From positions 124,001 through 188,000 of the forward strand of contig JASANG010003909.1 of NCBI GenBank assembly GCA_030248215.1: 64,000 bases of DNA. Reading direction: 5' to 3'. The position numbers and the translations under genes are program-made. The notes under the pieces were generated by a model. That model had not been told where the DNA came from. It worked only from the letters and a program-made list of their open reading frames with translations, and did no database searches. Below are positions 47,356 through 63,830 of the stretch, piece by piece. This DNA is from Enoplolaimus lenunculus. Its lineage: Eukaryota; Nematoda; Enoplea; Enoplida; Thoracostomopsidae. The first letter of the stretch is position 1; every line of letters begins with the position of its first letter.

Positions 47356-49945
47356 TGCGTCGTCCATTTTAATTTGCGTCGAGTCCGTGGAAATTCACAT
47401 CGAGCTTAGACGCTTGCCGTCTGCTATACCAACATTTTTTAAGCAACGACAACTGCTATAGTCAAAATTAACCCTAGTTGTAAATTGCTTTTAAAAACGC
47501 TTTGCGTTGTAAAACAAAATTTTTTAGAGCTCGCATTTTAATAGCGGCAGTTGTTCACACAAATTTCAAAACATGCAGTCAACCACAATTGCTGTTTTTA
47601 AGTTGATACGCCGTAGACGGTTGCCGTTAGTAAAATGAGTAACCGTAGACGCTTGCCGTGTAAAAGTTTTGCTGATCCAAACACTATCTGTGAATGTCAA
47701 ACGCCAAGCTTGAACAGTTGCCAGTATTAAAAATGGTTTTTAAAATTTGGAGTATAGCGACTGTACTAGTTTGCGATTTGTTAAAAAAACATTTTTTGTA
47801 AAAAAAATAAAATATATGTAATATAAACATTCACTTTCTCTGGCCTGTAGCCATCAAAACTTGCTAGAGAGGGCCAAACATTGGGTCAGTGTATAAAGGC
47901 AAAAACAGTAAGCTGTAAATATAAGCAGAAGCACTAAGCCTGAGCTATAGTCTATGAAAGTGTAGCCTAAAAAGTTAAACATCCAAAAGTTTAGCTAGCT
48001 CTATAGCAGTGCAGCGAAAAACCGTTTGCCCAAATGTATGCGTGGGCAGCAAAATGGGGGTATGAGTTGTTAAGCGACCAAATTCTTACTTCTAAAAATA
48101 TTTTTAAGGAACCAATTTTTTTCCTGCGCAACACTATTATGTCTTCCTCTTTCTATTTTCCGCCTCCGCGTTCAGATATATATAGATAGTTTTGCAATGC
48201 AATGCTTGAAAACTTTATTATATTAGCATTTTTTATTTTTACTTTTTAAAAGCACAATGCAACCAGACGTTTTTTGCTAGGTTCTGCCAACGCGTTGTGA
48301 TATTTAACATTTATGAAATACCAATTTTTTTAAAAAATTAAAATATGACAACCCTACATTGTCAAAGATTTAAATTCCTTAAATTTCAATAGGCTGAAAA
48401 TTCTAGCGAATATTATGAAATGTAAAAATCATATTTTAATTTTTATATCTTCTGAATGTTGTGAAAAATTTTAAACTGTATTGAAACCATACCGAAAGAG
48501 TCAGACTAGCGTAAATCGGAACATAAATGTTGTCCGAATTTTAATATAGTCGGAATCGGAATTCCGTTAGAACGCAGACTGTACGCGTGAGTGTAAACAT
48601 GCTCCCCGATAGGGGTCGGGAAAAAATACTGTTCAGGTTTAAACTGGTACAGCTATAAGCGTTCTTGTTTCTTTGATTTTTTATCGTCACTGTACATGAG
48701 TTGAATCAGTTTGGACACACCTCATTTTTATAGACCAGTCAAAATTTTGGAATCTACCGCTGCGTGCGCTTTGAAATTTAATGTTTATACTTCTGTTCAC
48801 CGTTTTGAAGGACAGACCAATGTGTAGATCACGGGCGTATAAAGGATTTTCCTAAACCTAAATGTAAGCATAAGCCAAAGCCTAGGCGTAAGGATAACCG
48901 TAAGCTTAAGCCTAACTAAAAATATTTTAAATTTTTAGTCTGAAGCTTGCGTACTTCTTTTCACTTCCAAGGTAACCCTGACGTAGCTTTGACGTCTACG
49001 CTAAGCATAAAAGCTATTAAAGTACTCAATGTCAAGAAAACCAAACGAGTACCGCAACCCTGGGTACGCATGTGGATTTTTAAATAAGCTAAATACTTTT
49101 TCTCATCCTCGTTTACTTTGTAAACTACGAATGTTAGTTTTGAAATAAAACTCAAACCACCGTTTCCCCTCTCTCGGATCCGCTATTTTAATACAACAAA
49201 ATACCTTGCAGAATATATATAAAAACCCAGTCGGCTTTTTCCCTTTTATTTTTTGAAACATTCAATGTTATATATATGCATATTTTAATATAAAAAAATT
49301 GTATAAACATTAGTAAAATGACAAAAAAATTTTGAAAGAGGGAGCGAAGGACTTCCGCTTCCATCTGGATCTGCTCCGTCAATCGAAACTTTTTTAAAGT
49401 GACAAAATTTTTCGGGGAGGCTGAGCCCATTGCGCTCCCTTTGGCTACACGACCGATTCCAGATCCGTTTTACTTCCGGTTGCATTTTCACCCGTTCACT
49501 GTTTTCACGTGATATATTTGCGAAAAAATAAAACATATCAAAAATATTTCATTTTGAAATTGTGAGCATTAAAATAGGGCAGCTGTCTAAGCTGATTCTA
49601 AACAAATGTAGCTTAGACGGTTGCTATATAATAATTGTAACAGCAACTACGGTTGCTATAAAATTTTCAAAATACGCAACGACGGTTGCAGTTTGATCAA
49701 TGATGCCTCTTAGACGCCTGCAGTAGTTTGTGAAATATAGCGTAGACATCTGCTGTATTTCAATATTTCAGTACCCGTCGGCGAGAATTAGGTAAAAATC
49801 AGCAGTTGTAGACTGCAAATTAAAATATTTTAAAATTTTTAATAATATAGCGGCAACATCTGCTATTGAATGTATAGCAGACGGCAAGCGTCTAAGCTCG
49901 ATGTGAATTTCCACGGGGTCGACGCAAATTAAAATAGACGACGCA
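47356..49945. mobile_element. Harbinger-like element (TGCGTCGTCCATTTTAATTT ends), innermost level
   Basis: The ends TGCGTCGTCCATTTTAATTT and AAATTAAAATAGACGACGCA are inverted; the repeat continues about 80 bp through GGAAATTCACATCGAGCTTA. TAA flanks both sides (47353-47355 and 49946-49948). Subterminal words such as AGACGCTTGCCGTC, ACGGTTGCTATA and TAGACGGTTGCC resemble those of the host element. 2.6 kb with no transposase. Confidence 0.85.
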
Positions 49946-50119
49946 TAATATCTCGCTCATACCAGCGCACTCGCTCAGTGTCTGGTTCATTCTTTATAGA
50001 CTAACATATTTGCTTAGGCTCAGGCTTAGGCTTAGGAATAGGAGTATGCTACGATTGTTTCGGCCCTGCTCTATACATGGCCTGAAACGAAAACGGACAC
50101 GGATGTGCCCGTCACAATA

Positions 50120-50645
50120 TAGACCCAATTTTCAATTGACAATTGCCGTGTATTAAAAATTTTCAATTGACGGTTGCCGTCTAATAAAAATTTTCAATTG
50201 ACGGTTGCCGTCAAAGTTTAATTTTCAGTTGACGGTTGCCGTCCGAATAAAAATTTTCAATTGACGGTTGCCGTATACAACAATTTTCAATTGACGGTTG
50301 CCGTCCAAAATAAAATTTTCCATTGACGGTTGCTATCAACCCTTGTTGCGCCTGTTGACGGTTGCTGTAAAGATTTTGCAAACCGATTGACAGTTGCTGT
50401 TTGTTAACTCTGCACTCGTTGACGGTTGCCATCGAAAAATTGGTTTCTCCGTCAACACTTGCTATACGCAACCAGAGTACCCGTTGACGGCTTCTGCACA
50501 GAAATTTTTTTCGTTGACGGTTGCTAGTTCAAGAGTAGTATAGCAGCCGTCAATTGAAATTAAAAATTGGTTAAAAATAATTTCAATTGACGACTACTAT
50601 CGACAAATAAAAATTTGTTGACGGCAACCGTCAATTGAAGTTCCA
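50120..50645 (+). repeat. Right array of CAATTGACGGTTGCCGTC units
   Basis: About eleven units in the same orientation as the left array, and a final inverted one (GACGGCAACCGTCAATTG at about 50617-50636) next to the terminal repeat. Confidence 0.85.
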
Positions 50646-52006
50646 AAACTCCACACAGCGTACGCACGTTATTGTGGACGACGCATTAGAGTCCATAAAT
50701 GTCAATTATCCCTAAATTGTAGCGCATAAATGACTAGAGGACCAAATAAACTTGAGTTAGACACTTTAAAGCGTACTTAAGTTTTGAAAGTAACATTCCA
50801 AAGTATAACCTTGCATTATCGCTCAAGCTTTTGATGCAAGGCAAAAAACGTTTAGTTCAACGGATAGTTGCAACACTGGATATATCAGTAAGGAAGGGTG
50901 GCAGAGGGCTGGTTGAAAATAAATAATAGTCCGTAACCGAATAACAAGGAGGACACCCTCTGGAGGGGCCAAATATATATCAGTTCCTCCCTTCTTATTC
51001 GGGACACTAGAATAGTACCGATTACCAGCTGGTAATAGGTCTTATAGTTTTCGAATGAGTGAATGGTGAGGTTTGAAATTCAGCACGTTTTTCGTATTTG
51101 ACTTTTCCTACTGTGCCATTTTGGGGTTTGCAATTGCAAGATTTCGTCAGTTTGAAAACCTTTTTCTAAATAATGATTGATGCTATACGCATTTTGAATA
51201 TGGTCCTAGGAATGCAACATGGGGAAAATGTTTTTATCCATTATGTGAAGTTTCATTGATTACCGCTGTTCACAAATAACTTAAATTCTTCGCATTATCC
51301 TGGATCAGGTAAGAGTGATTTTTTATATAAATAGGCTTTAAATAACATTTTTAAGCTACCATGTTATGGGAATCAGATATTTTTTCACATCCCGATATCT
51401 GGCAATTTTTAGCGAATATTTATCCGGATATCTGTAATTAAATTTCTATTTCGGATAACCGAAACTTTTGGTTTAGATGAATGCTACTGACTAATCAATA
51501 CTTGCGTTGGTCACCTGAAATTGAGTTGATTTGGTTTGTCTCTGTCCGATTTATATCGCTGGAACTGAGATTCTACGAAAGTTAGCTTTTTCTGAAACTA
51601 TATGTGAGACGTTTTACGTTCCAAGAAGAAAAGACCACATCAAATATACTTATATAAGCTTAATCGTACAAACACCAGCCCATGTTTCATTTAGTGGTGC
51701 CCCGCTGGCCGATTTCTCTCAAGACCGCAGTAGAGAAGGCTTAAACATTAAGAATATTTTTTGCTTGATGGGCTTAGATTATGCTTGTCTTAGGCTTTTA
51801 GAATTCCGATTCAAAACGAGTTCCGATTCTGATTCCTATTGCACAATCAATCGCAATCCGAATTTTGCAATTTTAATTTAATCTTTGGTTGCATAAAAAT
51901 TCTCTCGATCTCAACATCTAAACAAACAAAACTATTGTTTTTGTTTTGAAAATAACAATAAATGATTGTGCTTTAGCTTTACAGAACCAAAAACAATGCC
52001 AATATA

Positions 52007-52275
52007 CTGTAGTGACCCGAATAAGAGGGTGTGGGGTTATAAGAGGTGGGGTCCCCATTTTGAGTCCTAATCAATATGAGTCCGTTACCCCTAATAAGAG
52101 TCCGTAAGCGGATTGAGTCCCTAAGTCCTAATTAGAGTCCATGAAGGTCAGTTATTCCTAACTGAAGTGCACAAATTACTCCAGGACCAAATAACTTGGG
52201 TTCGAATCTTTAAGGCGTACTTAAATTTCGAAAGTCCATTCCTAAGTATAACCTTGTATGATCGCTCGAAAATTG
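52007..52275 (+). mobile_element. Truncated CTGTAGTGACCC element copy
   Basis: It starts CTGTAGTGACCCGAATAAGA after TA. AGAGTCCGTAAGCGGATTGA, the CATGAAGGTCAGTTATTCC word and AATAACTTGGGTTCG follow in family order. The other end is missing. Confidence 0.6.
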
Positions 52276-52371
52276 TTGCCAGCTAACAGATACCCTAAAA
52301 TAAATAATATATATTTTTAATACAAATAATACGTATTGTCACAAAATTAGTAGTTTTGATTCCGATTCCGG

Positions 52372-52715
52372 CAGGGTGCAACCGAAATTGCCGGAGCCGG
52401 AGCCGGAGCCGGAGGTCAACGAAACTTGCCGGAGCCGGAGATTAGACGAAATTAGGTAGTAAGAATGATGGTTAATTAGTTAATTTTAGCCAATATCTGC
52501 AATATTATATGTTGTTAAGTTGTTCGATTTTACGCTAATTTCATGGCGAAATTTGGGAAATTCTTTCCTGAAAATTTTGACCAAAAGTAAAACGGTACGC
52601 GCTAAAAAGATAAATTTTGCAAAATTATGCAAAATTTTACTACCGAAATTGCCGGAACCTCCGGCAAAAATTCTACCGGAGCCGGAGCCGGAGGCAGACC
52701 TCCGGTTGTACCCTG
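52372..52715. mobile_element. hAT MITE with GGAGCC hexamer arrays, nested in another hAT copy
   Basis: The ends CAGGGTGCAACCGAAATTGC and ACCTCCGGTTGTACCCTG are inverted repeats with a perfect 8-bp duplication GATTCCGG (52364-52371 and 52716-52723). Taking the element out restores the text seen, inverted, at 440-490 in the other hAT family, which confirms the insertion. Hexamers here are GGAGCC, not GGAACC as in 8008-8423. Confidence 0.9.
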
Positions 52716-53508
52716 GATTCCGGTATAATCCAGTTCCGTTTTGCACCCTGCTGCACATGATTGATAAAAATTGATTAACACACTTTATATTTAAAGTATT
52801 TGTGTGCCCCCAAACAAAAATTCTAGCTACGCTCATGAGCAGGCTATGCAGTCAGTTCGTAACGACGCGTATCAACTTTAGATGTTAGTTATATTTTCAA
52901 TTTTTACATGCTTTATGCTTTTTAAAACTACAAACCGTTGGTAAATTTTTTCAAAAACCATATCTTGTGTTTGGTGCGAACGTTGTCACGTATGGTTTAG
53001 CCTCGGCCATAATTCGAAATCTATTCGCTAAAAATGTTTTCGACTGAATTTTTTAAATTTTATGTTTCAAAATTTCTAAAAGTATATATGAAATTTATGT
53101 TTTGAAATGTTTAAACTGTGTGAGTGGTTAAAATATTGAAAGTTCGTTTTAGCTTAAAAACAAGCATACGACATTTAGTAACCATATCCCGCTGCAGTAG
53201 TAATTTTTTTCCTTATTTCTCGCTATGAATATCTTATAGCTAAAGCCGAGCCTAATTAATGTTTGTATATGTAAATTTGCCGTTGTATATAAACCTGAGA
53301 ATAAACCAAATACACAAACTCGGTGACCAAAAGTGACAGACTGACGTCGTTTGTGCTGAAAATCGTAAATCTGCGAAAACTTATTTTTTACAGATCAGAT
53401 TTATCCGTAATTAGATTAATACTAACTAATCAGGAAGTAAAAAACCAGCTTCTAGCATAGCACTGCAAATGGTCATTTAAACTTTTTTAGCAACTTTAAT
53501 GAAACAAT

Positions 53509-53873
53509 GGCTGGGTTTCTGAAATCATACTTAAGTATTTACTTAAGTTATATTTAAGTAATTACTTAAGTCGCCGACTTAAGTACATACTTTATTTTTC
53601 GTGCGCAACCAAAGATGCACTAAATAACGAAAATTGTCATGACAAGAAACTTACAGTTTTGCTTTATGCTAAGGAGGCATCATGAGTCTACAATTTCAGT
53701 TAGACCAAGTTTAGTACGCCTGAGCGGTTAATTTGTAGCATATCAAATTTAGTCAGCGAGTTTACATTTAGCTAACTTAAGTACGTTTTTAAAAACGGCA
53801 AAGTAGTTAAGTAATTACTTAGCCTGTACTTAAGTACTAAGTCGTACTTAAGTAGTGTTTCGGAAACCCAGCC
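53509..53873. mobile_element. MITE with CTTAAGT-rich arms, GGCTGGGTTTCTGAAAT ends, first of a pair
   Basis: The ends GGCTGGGTTTCTGAAATC and GTTTCGGAAACCCAGCC are inverted. The arms are dense in ACTTAAGT words. It is followed after only a few bases by a second member. Confidence 0.75.
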
Positions 53874-53875
53874 AA

Positions 53876-54155
53876 TGACTGGGTTTCTGACATCGTACTT
53901 AAGTACTGAACTGACTTACTTGAATTTTGCGTAAGCATTTACTTAAGTCGCCGATTTTTTAAGTAAATACTTAACTTTTTGATAAAAAACAAAAAAATAT
54001 CAGTTTTGTACCAGTGCGACAAGAATGATCGTATAATTTTATTAAAAATTTCAATTACTTAAGTACGGTTTTAGAAACGTCAGATTACATAAGTAATTGC
54101 TTAGCAAGTACGTAAGTTTAAAGGTATACTTAAGTAAGGTTTCAGAAACCCAGCC
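53876..54155. mobile_element. Second CTTAAGT-rich MITE, abutting the first
   Basis: The ends TGACTGGGTTTCTGACATCG and GGTTTCAGAAACCCAGCC are inverted. It is shorter than its neighbour, lacking part of the middle. The AAT between the two could be a shared target duplication. Confidence 0.7.
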
Positions 54156-54301
54156 ATTATTTACTAAAAAACCATGTAACTTTTGCTGCATCACAAAATT
54201 CTTCTTATATTAATCTTTGAAAATAGAACTAAATATATACAAAACTTTTACAGATTAATTATTTAGAAGTTAAAAAACTTACTAAAAATATTTTTGTAAA
54301 A

Positions 54302-54436
54302 ATGTTTCGAGCTCTGATTTTCACTCTCGCCTGCGTCTGTTATGTTCACGCGTTCAAGGCTCTGCCGAAATCGGAGTACGTTTTGTCCTATGGCGATCAC
54401 ACCAGTCAATTGTGTTTTGAAGGGACGGGAAGTTAG
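54302..54436 (+). CDS. Possible small secreted peptide or first exon of a secreted gene
   Basis: The frame encodes MFRALIFTLACVCYVHA, a strong signal peptide with likely cleavage before Phe-18. A 27-residue tail follows (LPKSEYVLSYGDHTSQLCFE and GTGS) to a TAG at 54434. An alternative is a GTTAGT donor at 54430, which would splice to the Thr/Pro-rich exon at 56674 in phase, giving FEGTG-I-ATTTTTP. The N-terminus resembles that of the frame at 44504 (both MFR-x-LI, short hydrophobic run). No family recognised. Confidence 0.35.
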   Translation: MFRALIFTLACVCYVHAFKALPKSEYVLSYGDHTSQLCFEGTGS

Positions 54437-54801
54437 TCGCCACCCTACCGCCCATCTAGGCGGCATTGCCTAAACGTACGCCTCAGTGAAATCGCTGAGA
54501 CGAATTATTACAAAGGCAATATAACGTCGCCTACCAAATAATTTACGAACACGCCTCAGTACACATTCCGAATATTACTTAGGCGTAACCAACGTTACTC
54601 CGCCTTGTAACCTTACACGGGCCGCAATCAATGCGACTTGCACATTAGGACATGGGTATTGTTACGGACACCCAAACGCCCGTTTACCTGTATAATGGCG
54701 AGCCACGCAACGCCCACAAAGGGAGCTACTAACAAATAAACTAATTTAACTAAATGCCTAGCAGAATGAATCTGTTGCAGCTCATTGATACTCAGCCAGA
54801 T

Positions 54802-54822
54802 ATGTTTGTTTGTTTGTTTGTT
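54802..54822. repeat. TGTT microsatellite
   Basis: Five TGTT-type units in tandem. Confidence 0.8.
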
Positions 54823-55254
54823 ATCTGATTTATAACTTATCTAAGAAAATAGCCTGGGTAGAATGGACATCACTTAGTCCCCACCAAGCGGGCGGCTCAT
54901 CTACGTATGAGCAGGTGTAGCAAATCTGTAGCTAACAAAAATTGACGCGTATGTTAGTCGTTTATTTAAAAACTAGGACAACTAAGCGCCGTTTGTGACG
55001 AAAAACAAAGCAAAAAACAGTAACATTGAATAAATGTTATGCCAGCCCCAGCCGGGACAGGCACAAAAATACACAAATCATATAAGAATACCAAATTTCA
55101 GGGTTAAAGCGCTCTGTCGCAAGTATTGTAAACCGCACTACTGACTCCGATTACCAGCTGCATTTATAGCAGAAACTTTAAGCTAATTTTTAAGTAATTT
55201 GCGTAAAGGCGCATAATTTGCAAAAATTCTGTTAAACTCTACAAATTTATGCAA

Positions 55255-55400
55255 ATGTAAGAAATACCGGTAAAAACAGAAAAGGAACCGAAAAGAGAAA
55301 ACAGGAGAAACAAAGGAAGAAAGAAAGTAAGAACTAAAGAAACAAAGAAAAACACTGAGAAAACAAAACAGTGAAACAAGGAACGCGGGGAAAAAGGGCA
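55255..55400 (+). repeat. Purine-rich tract
   Basis: About 145 bases almost wholly A and G on the plus strand, with few C or T. The minus-strand reading frame here (Phe/Ser/Leu-rich) is a by-product. Confidence 0.7.
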
Positions 55401-56671
55401 TTTGTGGGGGTTAAGCCAAGAACCAGGCACACCCAGTTGTGGTGCCCCTTAATTGTAGTAGGTAGGAACCGCTTTTAAGTGTGATATTAACAAACAACCC
55501 GAATCAGGCACACATTCCTCAGTAGTACTGGCCTTGTGCTATTTAGACAAACTTTACCAACTCGTATCTCAACCCAAAACCTTGTGAGCGCAGAAAAACC
55601 GTCCTACAGGACTAAATATTCAATAACCGCTCTACTCCGACTCAAAATTCACTGGAAAGCCCAGTTACAATCATGTGGCTGCGCGTATAGGGCTCTGCTT
55701 TTAGTAGGATCTAATACCAATGGTTCCTGCTGCTCGCAGTGCCTTTTCACATCAAAATGTGTATCCCAGGTTCAGAACTCTACAGCTAATTTCCAAGCTT
55801 CACGAGCTGGTTGTGATAGCATTGGTATCTTTACAATATATATGCACATAAATCAAAATACTCCAAGGTATTGAAGCTATCTGAAGCTATTTGATCTAGT
55901 AAAATTTAAAGTTTTGCAGAAAAAGTTTAATAGAGGCCGGTATCGGGAAAATACCGGTTGATCTCGGACGTCAGATAGGGCTAGAACGCATTTTACCCAC
56001 GTCTATGAATACAGCAAGTTAACAAATAACGGGACTACCAAATTTCAATGTATAAACGAAATTTTACATAACAATGTTTTAAATTTCTCAACATATCGCC
56101 ATGATATAAAGCTTTTACTGTATTTTATAAAGTTAGCGAAAACAGATGTTACCGCTGTATATTCTGTATAGGAAACAATGTACGCGGCACGTAGGTATAG
56201 AGTTTTTGTCCAAACCCATTAATTTAAAAGAGTACAGTCTGTGCGAACTATGACACTTTATGTATCCGGCATTAAAAACGTTCTGCTTATGGTGACGTAC
56301 GACGCAGGACATCATCAAAAGTATAGCGCCGCCCTTAGTATTAAATATCTGAGAAAATGGTTTACTCTCACTCAGCCAACAAATCATTCAGCCAATAATT
56401 ATCTTTTTGCAGAGTTTGCGGACGGCATAGGCAAAAGTTGTACGAGCGAGCGAAATTTTTTACATTAATTATCCAGGCAGCAGGTGATTCGGAATCCAGA
56501 AAAAGTGCTTGTCAGTAGTTTTCTTAGAAATTCCGCGAGCGTATGTATTCCCTACCTACATACAAAATAAATTATCTTATTTTCAGAAATCGTCTGAAAT
56601 TTAAGACAATTATGTCTAACATATGTCTTGAATTCCAGACATTTATTTCTTATTTTTTACAGAGTAGCTAC

Positions 56672-56924
56672 AACAACAACCACTCCATTGGCTACGCCAA
56701 CCACTAATCTAGTGGCTACAACAACAATAACAAAAACTAAAGTGGTGGCTAAGACAGCGATAACCACTCCAGTCGCTGCGCCGGTAACCACACCAATGGA
56801 TAAACCAACTACCACTCCTGTCGGTACAATAGCATCATCCACTCCACTGGCTAAACCAACTACCACTCCTGTCGGTACAATAGCATCATCCACTCCACTG
56901 GCTAAACCAAAAAAAGCTCCTTGA
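56672..56924 (+). CDS. Thr/Pro/Ala-rich low-complexity exon, possibly mucin-like
   Basis: After an acceptor-like TTTTTTACAG (or the next AG) the frame reads VATTTTTPLATPTTNLVATT and goes on with KPTTTPVGTIASSTPLAKP repeated twice to a stop at 56922. The DNA has a 48-base tandem duplication (about 56811-56906). It could be the glycosylated stalk of a secreted protein whose signal exon is at 54302. It could also be chance low complexity. Confidence 0.3.
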
Positions 56925-57342
56925 CTGCCAAAAAAGCCGCTCCAGTTGCTACAACAACATCTCTGTGAGATCATTCATAATTCTGAATAATTTTTTTCGC
57001 TGTTACTTCGCATAAATATGTAAATGATCAGTTGTGTACACTGTTATTGAATAATATCACGCCCCCTAAACAAAAACAACTTGTAATTGAAATTTGTTTT
57101 TATCCGAATAGATGCCCAGAAAAATTCGAATAACAGCGTACAAAACCTGCGCCAGTAAATATATTCTATTAAAAAGTGATTCATATATTGATATCTTAAA
57201 ATAAAGTGCAATTTAATAAATTTTAAATCTTTAAAGGCAAAGTAGCCGCAGGTGAACTGGCAAAAACGTGCCTAATTCTGATACGTATGAGAACTTAACA
57301 AAATACCATTTTTACGTCAACTGTTTCTTAAATATATTGACA

Positions 57343-57710
57343 CGGTTTCCGAAACCCTGCTTAAGTACTACTTAGTACTTAAGTACGGGCTAAGTAATTG
57401 CTTAACTATTTTGCCGTTTAAAGGCATACTTACTTATGTTAAGTAAACACTTAAGTCGCTGACTAAATTTGGTGTAGGTTCTACAAATTAACCGCACAGG
57501 CATGCTAATCTTGGTCAGATTGAAATTGTAGACTCATGATGTCTCGTTAATATAAAGCAAAACTCTTAGTTTCTTTTCATGACAATGGCCATTATTTGGC
57601 GCTTCTTTGGTAGTGCTCGAAAATTTAAGTATTTACTTAAGTCGACGACTTCATTAATTACTTAAGTGTAACTTAGGTAATTACTTAAGTAAGATTTCAT
57701 AAACCCAGCC
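57343..57710. mobile_element. CTTAAGT-rich MITE copy
   Basis: The ends GGTTTCCGAAACCCTGCTTA and AAGATTTCATAAACCCAGCC are imperfect inverted repeats. The internal words GACTAAATTTGGTG and ACAAATTAACCGCACAGGC match the copy at 53509-53873, inverted. Confidence 0.7.
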
Positions 57711-58554
57711 ACTGCCTCCTAAAACTCTAAAGCAGCAATTCGTCTTTATCAACATTTCGAGGTATTTATGCTGTGTACTGCTGTGTTCCCAAATACCCTC
57801 ATTCTGAAAGCTGGTTTCAAATTTTTGATCTGGCAGGACAAATTTAGTATTTTAGGTCGTAAAGGGATCTTAAATACAGGCGTTCTAGTTTATTGGTTCA
57901 CATGCTAAATTTTTCAACCGCAAGAATAGAATCGCTTTCCCAACATGCACACAGGCTGCTGCGTCAAAGTGTTTTGTAAATATTAACTTTTTCACATGCT
58001 ACGAAAATATAAGATTTCAATGTTTAATTAATTCTTTGTAAACGTTGTTTGTCTACCTGTCATCCAACTGAATTTTGTTTACTTTTAACGGCTGACAAGT
58101 AAAATTTGATTTTTTCACGATAAACTTTTTGTTAAATAATTTTTGCAGTTACACCCGGTTACGGCAGCTTCGGAATTCGGATCTCAAAATTTGTATAGCA
58201 ATAGATTAAATGAAACGCGGAAGTATGCGCACAATTTTAAATTCTGTACTTAAAAGGCATGCAAGTTAAAAAATATATGATTAACTAGTGACAGGTGATA
58301 GACACATTTGAAAATTCGACTAAAGTGTTATGAACATCATAAATTGAACTATCCTTTTCATCCCCAGTTTGTCTAGACTGCTGAAACCAATTTCGCAAAA
58401 AAGTTTAACTTTCTTTAAGTAGACGTCCTGAAACTTCATTTGAAACCGTGTCTGCATAGAGTATACCATGAGCAACTAATTGCAAACTGTGTACGGCAAT
58501 AAATACACAATGCGCAGTGGTTGGCGATTTACAAAAAGCAATACTGCATGAAAA

Positions 58555-63649
<5,095 letters not shown>

Positions 63650-63830
63650 TTATGCGTCTAGAAACGTTGGTTTTGTTTAAAAAACGTTTCTGCTTACACA
63701 TACTGTTTACATTTTTTCTATTGTCAAAAATCTAAATTATCCAAATTTTGTAAAAGGATGATCACCAGACACCACTATGGTTGCAAGTACTTCAACCTAT
63801 TAAGTTTTTAATTGTACACTTGTATCATAG

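Larger units (their letters stand above)
45054..50685. mobile_element. Large Harbinger-like element (TGCGTCGTCCACAATAACG ends), middle level
   Basis: The inverted ends TGCGTCGTCCACAATAACGT and ACGTTATTGTGGACGACGCA extend through GCGTACGCTGTGTGGA, about 37 bp. TTA flanks both sides (45051-45053 and 50686-50688). Arrays of a GACGGTTGCCGTC unit fill both subterminal regions. The middle is A/T-rich with hAT-like CAGCCCCCTT debris (45890-46490), a TTAGGC MITE (about 49995-50085) and a third element (47356-49945). No transposase frame. Confidence 0.85.
44931..51010. mobile_element. CTGTAGTGACCC element split by a 5.6-kb insertion (outer level of a three-level nest)
   Basis: The left part, 44931-45053, begins CTGTAGTGACCCGAATAAAA after TA. 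The right part, 50686-51010, resumes AGAGTCCATAAATGTCAATT and ends CTTCTTATTCGGGACACTAG. The two parts join in the same order as the uninterrupted text in 13993-14152. Everything between is a second element. Confidence 0.8.
51140..52836 (-). mobile_element. Partial inverted copy of the GGGCGTAGCC hAT element, with nested insertions
   Basis: Blocks matching 343-1450 in reverse order run from about 51140 to the end AAAAATTCTAGCTACGCTCATG at 52836. They include CCTGGATCAGGTAAGAGT, CATTTAGTGGTGCCCCGC and CGTTTTGCACCCTGCTGCA. It is interrupted at 52007-52275 and 52372-52715 by other elements. Confidence 0.55.

Noticed and set aside
45090-50645. CRISPR-like regularly spaced repeats
   Set aside because: The repeats are short and variable, with uneven spacing, inside a eukaryotic transposon; no cas genes.
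53220-53345. Possible retroelement end (TATAAA-like word, AATAAA-like words, TA-rich)
   Set aside because: No paired terminal repeat, primer-binding site or reverse transcriptase was seen anywhere in the window.
55536-55874. Cys-rich plus-strand frame (GSCCSQCLFTSKCVSQ) as a middle exon between the signal exon at 54302 and the Thr-rich exon at 56672
   Set aside because: The Cys spacing is suggestive, but borders and phases could not be made to fit with confidence.
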